From: Sabethes cyaneus
Taxonomy: Eukaryota; Arthropoda; Insecta; Diptera; Culicidae
Direction: 5' to 3'
DNA: 64,000 nt
Assembly: GCF_943734655.1 (NCBI RefSeq)
Contig: NC_071354.1
Span: forward strand, 37,163,347-37,227,346
Shown: positions 22,587 to 32,155 of the stretch, piece after piece
Position numbering within the stretch: the first letter of the stretch is position 1
Layout: every line of letters starts with the position of its first letter
Made by a program: the position numbers and the translations under genes
The notes under the pieces: model-generated
Database searches by the model: none
Told to the model about the DNA's origin: nothing
Seen by the model: only the letters and a program-made list of their open reading frames with translations

Positions 22587-25500
22587 ATGACCACACTTGC
22601 GAAAACAGTACCATTCGGTTTCGCCATACTCATCGCATTTGCAGCATTTACCTGTACTTCCGGTGCAGACCTTCAAGGTAAGGAAAGACGTGTGAATCCC
22701 ACGAAAATCGGAACCGGTTTATTGCTAATACAACTGCAACTCACATATAATGGAAATAGCGTAAACCCCCTTGTAACTAGTGCACAACATATTGAAAGAT
22801 TACACCCAATCCAATCCGAGCGTACATAAAATAAAGAACTATACATTCGCCGATGAGCTAATAATAACAAAACCTAAGTATGTAGCACCATTAGGTATTT
22901 ATAGATCAAAATAAACATTCCTGAATGTATCAAAAGCATTACCGCTTTCTGGCGATTCTCACGTGTTTACATATAACAAGACATCTGCACCTTGTACGAT
23001 GTAAGCAATTTGATAAAAAGTTGTGGAAAGTTGTTTGAATGTGCGGAAGATGCTCAGGAAGAGACGCTATAGTTGAACCATTGCGTGATGCTGTGCTCGA
23101 GATCGATGGAAATATGTTTAATCGTTATTGCCCATACTAGGTTCTTCGCTTTGTTACTTTTAGAGACAGTATAGAATTCTTATAAACAATATTTATCGAG
23201 CGTCTTAGCAGAGTTTTCAAATTAACAAAAAAGTTTGAAGATAATTTCATTGATTTCTACTATATTAGTACTTTTTTATTGTAGTAAAATTAAATGGAAT
23301 TTTATTCTAACCTCGTCGTCGAATATCAGAAGAACAATGTATATCCGCGAAAAAGTAGTTCTGCTTAAGAATTTTTCTGACAGGTTAGTTTGGTTTGGAT
23401 CAAATGGTACAACTGGTAAACTCGAAATCTCGCTGAATTCGTCGGATGGCGGTTTGATTTCATATCAATAAAACTCGTTTTCACCGGACGTGACACTCAG
23501 TTGATCACTCAACTATCCGATAACTTAACATCAAACTTTGAAGATCGGAATTGTCGTTGGCTCGTACTCTTTCAAGCAGTCGTTACCATTCAACTCAATC
23601 TTGGTCCACTCGTCACCTATTTCCCAGGCGTCCCAGAAGTTACCAGAGTCGCTGTCGACGTGTCGACGCTGCATCGTTGCGACGTGTCCGGTTCACTGGA
23701 GTCTACCGACTTTCGCCAGACCTACGATGAGAATCTCTCCAAGCAATTCGTGTAGCTCATGATTTATACGTCTCTTCGTTTTCAGTTTGCACTTCGCCAA
23801 ATATTATCCGCGTCCGTCACTGCTTCAAGTGCATAAAGAACTACCGGTCTAATGAGGGTTTCGTACATTGTCAACTTCGTACGGCGGCATATTTATGCTT
23901 TGTGTTTTACGTAAGGCTAGTGTTGTTGTCAATGGTCTCCAGCGATCCCAAATATATGAATTAATCTGGTTCGTCGCCATCTACGATTACCGTCTATGGG
24001 GAGCGCATGTTTGTCTCTTTTGAGTCTCATCTTCCACATAGAGGACACATTTATTTTTAGGCCAATCCTCCTAGACTACGCTGTTCTACAGTTTTAGTCA
24101 AAACTGTCAAAAACATCTGCGAAATTTAGGAGTTTATTAGCTTTGCTAAAAATCGTGCCGTTCGTTTTGACACCCGCTTTTCGAATCACCTCCTCAAGAG
24201 CTATGTTGAACAGCATGTAGGATAAGCCATCACCTTCTCACTAGCCTCGCGTCTCGAAGGGACTCGAGTGCTCAGGAGATTCGCGCGAAACACATCACTC
24301 GATCCAATAATCAGTCGTGGCAGTTTCTCCGGAAAATCGTGTTCGTACATTATCCGCCACTGCCGGTCTCGATGAACTGGATCGTATGCTGCCTTGAACT
24401 CAATAAAGATATGACTTACGCATCACGTTGTATTCACCGCGAATATAGATCCGTCGGACGGTAAAAATTTGGTACGTAGCGGCACAAGCTCCCATGAAGC
24501 CCCCAAGGGTGTCCCACATCAAATTGCACCACGGAAGAATCGCTGCAGTAAATTACCTAATTGACCGATCCTTTTCAAACTTTCAGATAACGAAATAAAA
24601 CCCATTAGTAAGCTTTTGGCATATTTGTTTCATTCAACTTCAATACCATAACCGTATGCTCGCCCCTTACGCTTAACTCCACTCAAAAAGTTTTGTACAA
24701 CCTAGCTGCGGCTTCATCTGTACGGAAATTCACTTTTTCTTCATGTCTTCCTCAGACTTGACCTCCTTGGGTTCTTGGGATGCTTCCGTAGAGCCTGCTT
24801 CATAATAGCCTAGTATTTTTCGATGGGCCTTAGTTCCGGTGCGTTGGAGGCGTTCATGTCCTTAGATACGAAAGCGATTCCGTTGGCTTCGTACCACTCC
24901 AATACATCCTTTGAATATTGGCACGAAAATAAATCCGGCCAGAAGATCTTAGGGCCCTCGTGTTGCTTCGATAGAGAAGGCAGATGCTTCAGTCTTAAAC
25001 ACTCCTTGATGTAGATCTGCCCGTTTACAGTCCCGGTAGACACGAACAGCGGCCTCCGTTTGCCACATGATCTATTTCTTGGCCAAATCATGTATTTTTT
25101 GGCAAACTGTAAATTTCTGCATCCTGACTTCCTCCGGAACATCAAACTTGTGCTAGGCGGTGCAGTACAGTAGCCCCGGAAGCTGCCGGAAGTCCGCCTT
25201 AACTTAGGTCTCATCATTCCTGAGGAGAGAATAGAGGATTTTCCCGGTATTTGCGCAAAATAAATTCGCGACGTTGCTTTTCGGGTGACGCCATTTTTTC
25301 CAATTTTCAAAAAACTGATCGCGATAAAAATAGAGTGTAAGCAATACACTTTAAACTACTTCTACTCAAATTTTCAAGAAAAAATCAGAGGGGTTGTGCA
25401 CAAGACACGACCGCATAGGTGACGTAGGACCACGTAAGTCTCTTTCTAGCGATAGTAGGATGTATCCATGTATGATGAAATAATATGATTCTTCATATAT

Positions 25501-28500
25501 ACAAGCTATATACGTAACGTTTATCAAAGTAGAAACATTGTATACATTCAATCCTCAACCGATTTTGGAGTTATATCCATGAATTGATTGAATCTATTTT
25601 ATTAAAACGAGCCCAAGTCAGTAACTAAACCAAACAGTAAATAAATTTTTATGATATGTTTCTACGTTGAACAGTGCTTTTCCTCTGGTAATCGGTAGAC
25701 GGTACGCGCGAGTTTTCAAAAAGTTAAAAATTTTGCGCAAGTTTTCTGCGGCTTACAAAGGAACACTGATAAAGCATTTACAACCTGCAGACGTTTTGGA
25801 AGTCGCAGAAAATGTCGCCCGTGACCAGAAAACTTATTTCCGTCATTTGTTGGTCGTCCGCAATGGCGAAAAATTCAACTTTTCCCTCGTTGACTGTGTT
25901 AATTATGGTATTAACTGGGCAAGAAGATATAATAAACTCTTCAATCATTGTGTGATCCTTAAAAGAACCGATTGTTTGATTATCATAACTCCTGCTTGCA
26001 ATAAACTTGCACTAACGCATTTAACGTAATTCTCTGTTCGGTAAATTGGAGTACCGATAACCGCTAACCAGGCACGGCGTGTTGCAACGGACCAACCGGA
26101 AAGCCTCAGCAGCTATGCGATCAACGAAACCGTTCGTGTATGGTCCTAAATCACGATGAAATACCACTCCAAGTGGCCAGCTGCAAGTGACGTAGGATGC
26201 TTCTGGTCGTTTTGTTGCCGCGAGCAGCATATTTCCTGCCAATTCCAGAACTTCAGCAGCCAGATATGCCATCACGGCAACGAAATGAACCACCAGCAAC
26301 AAGCGAACAGAAGCGCGAGAGGTGATCGGTTAAAATTATTTGATAAGAAGCGAACATTCAGATCAATCTAAATTAAATAGAATTAAAATCAGTGAGTGAA
26401 AAATCCTTAAATCTTCATGAACATATGTTTCGTTCTTAAAAGAACGGTTTTTCGACGTGATATGCTGGAAATTTAAGCCTTCTTTTCCGTCTTCTTGGGC
26501 AGCAACAAAACAGTTTAGATGTTGGGAAAGACACTTCTCATAGCAGTGCGGATTGCCAGCTGCAAGTGACGATAATTCTGATCGTTTCGTTGTCGCGAGC
26601 AGTATATTTCCTGCCAATTCCAGAACTTCAGCAGCCAGATATTCCTTCACGGCAGCGAAACGAGTGCTCCAGCTTCAACACCTCGCTTGGTGAATTTGCT
26701 TGTTTTCGTTGCCTTCTCCGTGGGAAGCAGCAACAGCTGAAGCTCAACAATTTTCGATTAGATTCTATAGGGCGCAAATTAAATACAATCATAAGGAAGC
26801 TTAACCCATAGCTTATATCGAATATATTTCTGTCATCCGTGCTAGGGAAGCACTGACGAGGGAAGGCAAAAATATGAAAATAATTCAAATTTTCAAAATC
26901 AATTCAAAAACAAATTTTTTTCAAATTCAATTTCAAAAACAAAATCAATAGTTTTCTATATTTTCAATCGATTTTCCGATCAATTGGTGTAAATATCTTG
27001 GAAATCTATTGACTGAATTATAAGCCGAAGCGTGAAAACGCGTTTCTACTTTGATGACGTCATTTCCAACAACCAATCACGAAGCGAGAATTTTGGTAAA
27101 ACATAGGTTCATTATTTTCAATTTTTCAATAGTTCAACATCAAGAATCCACACTTTACTTTATTTGGGTCAATTCTTAGAAGATTTTCCAATCGATTGGT
27201 GTAAGAATATTGAAAATCGATCGGAAAACCACTGAGCTATTAGCGCTCAAAACCTTTCATTTTTCGTGACGCTCGCATTTTTCGATTTTTTGGAATGACA
27301 CCCTATCTCAAAACTTGCCGTAAGACGTAGTCCTACGTCAAAATAGTTTTACTTATTTTTAATTACTTACGAAATCTTATGCTGTCGGTGATAGTATCTG
27401 GGACGTTTGAGGCGACGTACAGCGTTATGCCGCGATAGTTGCAGCAATCGAGCCGATCACCCTTTTTGTAGATGGGACAAATGGATCCTTCCATCTCTTT
27501 CTTCGGTAGCTTCTCATCCGCCCAAATATTGAAAACACCCTAGTATAGAGCCATTGGAAGCGTTTCTCGATCGTGTTTAAAAATCTCGTTCGACTGCTTG
27601 AAGATCGAGCTTGGGAAAACTTGTGCCTTGCGCGTATCATTAGTCCGGCACAGTTGTTCTGATTCTTCTCTATCCTCCTTCTGGCGCTTTTTATTCCTCA
27701 GGATCGTGATCACAGACTTTAGTATGAAAGAGGATGAGCATTTCCATCTGTTACACCTGTGATGGCTAGATGCGGTCCGCAGAATACTTTGTGGAATGAT
27801 GAGGCACTAGGTATTGAGCTTCGGAGTACACAAAATGATTGGTTTGATGGAGAATGCCAACAAGTGCTAGAGGGGAAAAAACTGCCTGGAAAAATTATCT
27901 AGGTAGTGCCACTAGAGAGAACCTGGCCAAATACCGACAAGCTAGGAACCAGTTGACCTCGATCCTGGGGAGGAAAAAGCGCCAAAAGGAGGACAGAGAT
28001 CGTGAAGAATTAGAACATTTATTCCGAGCTAATGACACGCGCAAGTTTTATGAGAAGGTGAACCAAACTCGGAAGGGCTCCACACCGAAACCTGACATGT
28101 GTAGAGACGAGGGAGGGAATCTAATCACAAACGAGCGCTAGGTGGTCGACACATGGAAACAGTTCTTCGATGAACACCTCAATGGCGAAGTCGCAGAAGG
28201 TGGCGGAACGGAAATTAACCTAGGAGCGCCCATGGAAGATAGTAATGTCCTCGGCTAGAAAGGTGATCGGCTAGACTGCTGCAACTATCGCGGTATTACG
28301 CTGGTAAACGCCGCCTACAAGGTACTCTCCCAGATCCTGTTACGCCGGCTGTCACCGATAGCACAAGGTTACGTAGAGAATTATCAGGCGGGTTTCATGG
28401 GGGCTCGCGCAACTACGGACCAAATGTTTACTATCCGACAGATCTTGCAGAAATGTCGGGAGTACAACGTGCCCACGCATCACATCTTTATTGATTTCAA

Positions 28501-31500
28501 AGCAGCATACGATACAGTCGATCGAGCTATGGCAGATAATGCACGAACACGGTTTTCCGGACAAACTGACGCAACTGATCAGAGCTACATTGGATCGAGT
28601 GATGTGTTTCGTACGCTTCTCTGGGACACTCTCGAGTCCCTTCGAGACGCGGCGAGGGTTGAGACAAGGTGACGGTTTATCCTGCATGCTATTCATCATC
28701 GCTCTTGAGGGGGTGATCCGACGAGCGGGCATCGAAACGAAAGGCATGATTTTTACCAAGGGTAGCCAACTTATAGGCTTTGCAGACGACTTCGATATCA
28801 TAGCCAGGAACTTTGCGACGGCGGAGGCAACCTACGCCAGACTGAAAGCAGAGTCTAGGAGAATTGGGCTAAAAATAAATGCGTCGAAGATCAAATACAT
28901 GAAAGGAAGAGGCTCAAAGGAAACAATCGCGCGCCTCCCACGGACGGTAACCGTTGACGGCGACGAACTAGAAGTGGTAGAGCCCAGGTAACCAATAAGC
29001 ATTAGTATAAGCAGTAAATCAATCGTTTATTAACATCGCTGGCGGTTTATACTGCAGGTTGCTGTTTATCAGCCTTTTGACTGCATAAGTGTTGTAAATT
29101 GGCATCCACAATTCTATTTAAATTCTTCTTGTCGGTAACTAGCTGCAAATAAGCATTGCCAGCACTATATGAGGGCTAGCAGCAAAGTAGCCGCATATTT
29201 TGCAAAAATAGCGTTTAAGTAGCATTTAGGGCAACTGAAATGTTGATTGGCTTGCATTTAAATTGCATCGGAAATGCTTATTGGTGACTTGGGAGGAGTT
29301 CGTGTATTTGGGATCGCTGGCGACCGCGGACAACAACACTAGTAAGGAGATCCAGCCGCGCATCCAAGCGGGAAATCGGGCCTACTTTGCCCTTCGTAAA
29401 ACGCTACGCTGGCCACCATGTTTTCGATGATATGTTGGAATGCGCCTAGTGCTGACTTGACTCAAGAAGGAAGTCGGTTGTATTGAAAGAGTCTACTATA
29501 TGCTTAAGCAGTACCACAGGACAGTAGACAGGACGTGCATCGGACTGCAGGTACAGCTACACTTGCGTTTTCGTGCACTTACCCAGTGTGCTTTGAAACA
29601 CTTCCGGAAGTGGTGCTTGATATGGTTGATGAACTGATCTTGCGTTTGTTGGATAGCGTTGACGTTGACCACAGATTGAAAAAATCCATAGCCTCGATTC
29701 CCAAAACGTTGAGTTCCGAAATGAAGATGCGACCAGTTTTGGTGACGTCGCCGATGGTGTTCTCGGTCTGACACTCAGATAAGAAGATTTAGGATACCTC
29801 CGGGAGCTTGTGACTGCTGACTCTATCGTCGGTTGAGTGGATGGTTGCACGATGCTAATCCACGTTTAGTTCGAAGTGATGGTGATGTCGGATGAATGAT
29901 AATAAATAAAATAACATTATTATCATTGATATAGGACGCCGTGTCTTGTTGAAGCTTGACTGCTACGCTGTTGAGCTTAACCGGAACGAGCTTTCGCTTG
30001 CTTCCAATTTTGCAAACCGTGAAAATAGCTCACGTCTTGTTCTCTTTGGGTTTTGACTGCTTCGTTGGGCCGTTGAAAATTCAGCGATTTATGAAGGACC
30101 TCAAGATGCTTCCCAATTTTTCTCTGGTCGTCAATTGTTGTAGCCGTTCTTACCATCAAGGCAATCACAGATTCACTTGGCGCATATCATATTACTCGGA
30201 AGCTTTGAAATTAAGTGATGTAACATCTCATTTGTTCCTCGTGCCGATTCAGGGGTAGCATCAATCTGCAGATTTCTCCGTTTTAAAGCTACTATTGCTC
30301 TATATCGCTCTGAGAACCGCTATTTTTAAATAACCTATAGTTCAAATCTGAATCCAATCGGACTTCGCGGCTTTTAATCAACTGTTTCACAGCCGCCACA
30401 CGTGCTAACAGGCGGGATTTTCAAATGCTAGATGGGACAAATTTACCTATTAACATAGACAGTGAGTGGCATTTTGGAAGTTATCTAACGAGCTTTTCTA
30501 CATATATTTCCTATAGTTACCAATACAACCAACATCGACGATGGTACCCCAGAATCTCCCTATGAAACCCAAACCGCTCAGTGTACGATCACATCTGGCG
30601 AAGTGGAAGCCAGTGCTCAAGCAACAATCAGCAAAACTCTCGTTGGTGTTTGCGGGACAGAGGAAATGCTGACCTCATTTCGTACTCTGGAAGCGAAACT
30701 GCTACAAGAGCTGATGAACATCCGAAGGATGATACGGGATCCTAGTTTCAATCCTCCGCCAATATCAGCGTCTGAGTTTAAAGCAATAAAACGTACCAAC
30801 ACCAACTTAGGAACCAGCACCGGTACAAAACTCACATCTCAGGAAACCCCAGCGGTAATTACTAGTAGTAGTACTACCGCTAAACCAGCGACGAATGGCG
30901 GTGATGTCTACTTCCCCTCAGACGATCAGGAGGATTCGTTTTCCAAATCAAATGCGGATTTAGTTAAAGAATTGTCTCCACCTGGACCACGTAAACCTGT
31001 TTCACCCCTCATCCGCGTCGGAGATCCTCAAGATGATAAAACGAGCAAACCTACCTCGAACTCACCTGTGCTGGATTTCAAGCCAATCGACAAGCCCGTA
31101 CAGACGAGATTTCTAACGTTAGTAGAAACTGACGAACCATCTAACTTGGCTAAAATAACTTGTTTTTTTTTCGTTTTTCAGTGGTGGCCTACGTGATTAC
31201 GAAGTGTATCGATTCAATAACACCATCGTATCGAGCGGGGATGCCAAGGTGTTCAAGTACTTCTGGAAGATCGAACACTTCACCGAGCGGCTGCAGTCGA
31301 ATGTGAGCATATTAACGAGTCCGGTGTTTGTGATTTCCGGTTTGAATCTGCGACTGAAAGCTACACTTAATCACAACGGAAAGGACAACATATATCTGCA
31401 ATTGGAGCAACTTTCCCCGATGGATGACGAACTCAGGAAAAAGCCGAACGTGATTCTTCAGGAGGGTTCTCTGTATGGTGGTGTCGAAACGAAGAAATAC

Positions 31501-31737
31501 CTTCGCCACAAGATTATTCTATTGAACCAGGTAGGTGTCGCACTCGCTGGTTGGGTGATTCGATTTCTCCACCTTTGTCATACGTGTCTTCTTTTACAGG
31601 GAGTACCGTTTAGCGATCTGAATTCTCACGAATTTTGGAACACAAATACAGGGTTTACAATTCCTTACCGGGCACTTCTGACTAATTCTTATTTAAAGCA
31701 GGACAAAATACTTGTTGAAGTAGTCATTTATCTATAA
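22587..31737 (+). CDS. predicted secreted MATH/TRAF-like domain protein
   Basis: Four coding exons are inferred: 22587-22677, 30517-31117, 31182-31530 and 31600-31737. They total 1179 nt (392 codons plus stop), with consensus GT/AG sites and matching phases (1, 2, 0). Exon 1 encodes a classic signal peptide (KTVPFGFAILIAFAAFTCTS, then GADLQ), so the product is probably secreted or luminal. The middle (about 40-230) is Ser/Thr/Pro-rich with a short possible coiled coil (EEMLTSFRTLEAKLLQELMN). Residues about 250-392 form a MATH/TRAF-C-like fold: YFWKIEHFTERL, SPVFVISGLNLRLKATLN, IYLQLEQL, and GFTIPYRALL followed by KILVEVVIYL at the end. NxS/T sites fit secretion. The 7.8-kb first intron is full of transposon relics. 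The 3' end faces that of IDE. Joining of exon 1 to the rest rests on phase and lack of another initiator, not on transcripts. Ligand and function are unknown. Confidence 0.7.
23530..24475 (-). mobile_element. RTE-like LINE fragment in MATH-gene intron 1
   Basis: Minus-strand pieces of the same LINE family are seen: FMSYLY-type and AAYDPVH segments (24340-24420), RRLR-block and YMLFNIALEEVIRK (about 24180-24240), and a C-terminal part ELHELLGEILIVGL (about 23720). Stops and shifts are frequent. Borders are approximate. Confidence 0.55.
24550..25340 (-). pseudogene. DD37E-type Tc1/mariner transposase pseudogene
   Basis: Minus-strand frames carry the catalytic core: VSTGTVNGQIYIKECL, then FWPDLFSCQYSKDVLEWYEA and NAPELRPIEKY. 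From the Asp of FWPD to the Glu of RPIEKY there are 37 intervening residues, giving a DD37E spacing, a group reported from mosquitoes. The C-terminal part (VVQNFLSGVKRKGRAYGYG) is separated by stops (TGA/TAA shortly after PIEKY), and the N-terminal part is frameshifted at about 25150. The element is inactive. Terminal inverted repeats were not identified. Confidence 0.75.
25667..26029 (+). pseudogene. divergent histone H2A-like open frame
   Basis: A 120-codon frame without stops, following an in-frame TGA at 25652 and lacking an ATG at its head. It lines up with histone H2A over most of the fold: FPLVIGRRYARVFKK (H2A FPVGRIHRLLRK), DVLEVAENVARDQKT (EVLELAGNAARDNKK), and RHLLVVRNGEKFNFSLVDC (RHLQLAIRNDEELNKLLSG). 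The basic N-terminal tail is missing and the C-terminal third is unlike H2A. It could be a relic, a fast-evolving H2A-like exon (the bases gttgaacag just before it could act as an acceptor), or a gene carried by a repeat. It lies in MATH-gene intron 1. Confidence 0.5.
26021..26302 (-). pseudogene. histone H2A fragment joined to H2B-like fragment
   Basis: The minus-strand frame starts AVMAYLAAEVLELAGN, near-identical to H2A. The following bases read RHLQLA in another frame. The same open frame then continues as GFVDRIAAEAFRLVRCN, which resembles H2B FERIAAEASRLAHYN. The rest is degenerate. No start or complete histone fold is present. Confidence 0.55.
26420..26745 (-). pseudogene. histone H2A pseudogene with internal deletion
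   Basis: The minus strand reads AVKEYLAAEVLELAGN (26600-26650). A frameshifted RHLQLAIR and LLLPKKTEKKA block follows (about 26470-26560), corresponding to the H2A C-terminus with the NDEELNKLLSG region deleted. Upstream (26650-26745) a TKRGVEAGA-like piece resembles the AERVGAGAP region. It is clearly broken. Confidence 0.6.
26810..27420. other. low-complexity AT-rich stretch
   Basis: Repeated caaattttc, aaaaacaaa and cgatttttcc words, with two similar segments around 26960-27000 and 27180-27230 (ttttccgatcaattggtgta and ttttccaatcgattggtgta). No gene recognised. Confidence 0.4.
27420..27745 (-). mobile_element. RTE-like LINE fragment
   Basis: Minus-strand pieces KKGDRLDCCNYRGITLYVAS and KWKDPFVPSTK are the pre-finger RT region of the same family. 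It lies head to head with the plus-strand copy that follows. Confidence 0.6.
27750..29460 (+). mobile_element. RTE-like LINE copy, connector to RT
   Basis: Plus-strand order: the connector KNYLGSATRENLAKYRQARN and HLFRANDTRKFYEKVNQTRK (27880-28080), GDRLDCCNYRGITLVNAAYK (about 28262-28320), YQAGFMGARATTDQMFTIRQ (about 28384), FIDFKAAYDTVDR (about 28488), GDGLSCMLFIIALEGVIRR and FADDFDIIA (28670-28805), then EFVYLGSLATADN after a MITE. The FADD active site is intact here, but frameshifts near 28530-28660 and a stop at 28142 break the reading frame. Confidence 0.75.
28983..29293. repeat. 311-bp MITE inside the RTE-like LINE
   Basis: The ends CCCAGGTAACCAATAAGCAT and ATGCTTATTGGTGACTTGGG are inverted repeats. 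Removing the segment restores the LINE word EVVEEFVYLG. A 2-bp AG duplication is visible at 28981-28982 and 29294-29295. No coding capacity. Confidence 0.7.
29461..30516. other. rest of MATH-gene intron 1
   Basis: No convincing gene. Several short frames exist on both strands (29557-29850 minus, 29956-30258 plus) but none carries a recognised motif. It ends at the acceptor tttcctatag before 30517. Confidence 0.4.
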
Positions 31738-31824
31738 GTAGTGGGACCAAAACAGGTTGTTTACAATTTTTTTTTCATGATAGTAGGTGTAATGTGTGCA
31801 AAACTGTCTATACAGTTTTAAAAC

Positions 31825-31830
31825 AATAAA
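31825..31830 (+). promoter_or_regulatory. candidate poly(A) signal of the MATH gene
   Basis: AATAAA lies 88 bp after the stop codon in the 418-bp gap between the convergent MATH and IDE coding ends. Confidence 0.5.
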
Positions 31831-32155
31831 CTGATAAGTACCTACACAATCTGTTTGAAATATTTACTTTCCATGATCAAACAAAGCAGCCTTGCAACAT
31901 AGAATTTACAATAGAACCTATAGTGCCATAAAAGAGTATACTGTGTGTAACTAATAACTGTCCTTCGTAACTACATAGAAAATTTCAACAACTATAATAC
32001 CTACTTTTAGTACAATTAGAAAAGTAACTATAACATACACACATTTCAACGAAAAGTTATTTACAAATAGAAAGTGCTGTGGTGAGATTGTGTTCACAGT
32101 TCCGGTCCCACAAAACAAATCAACAGGATTTCTTCGATAACCAGTCAACTGTCGA

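Noticed and set aside
29496..30258. Overlapping frames of 78-100 codons on both strands
   Set aside because: No recognised motifs, no splice consistency with the surrounding gene, ordinary lengths for chance frames.
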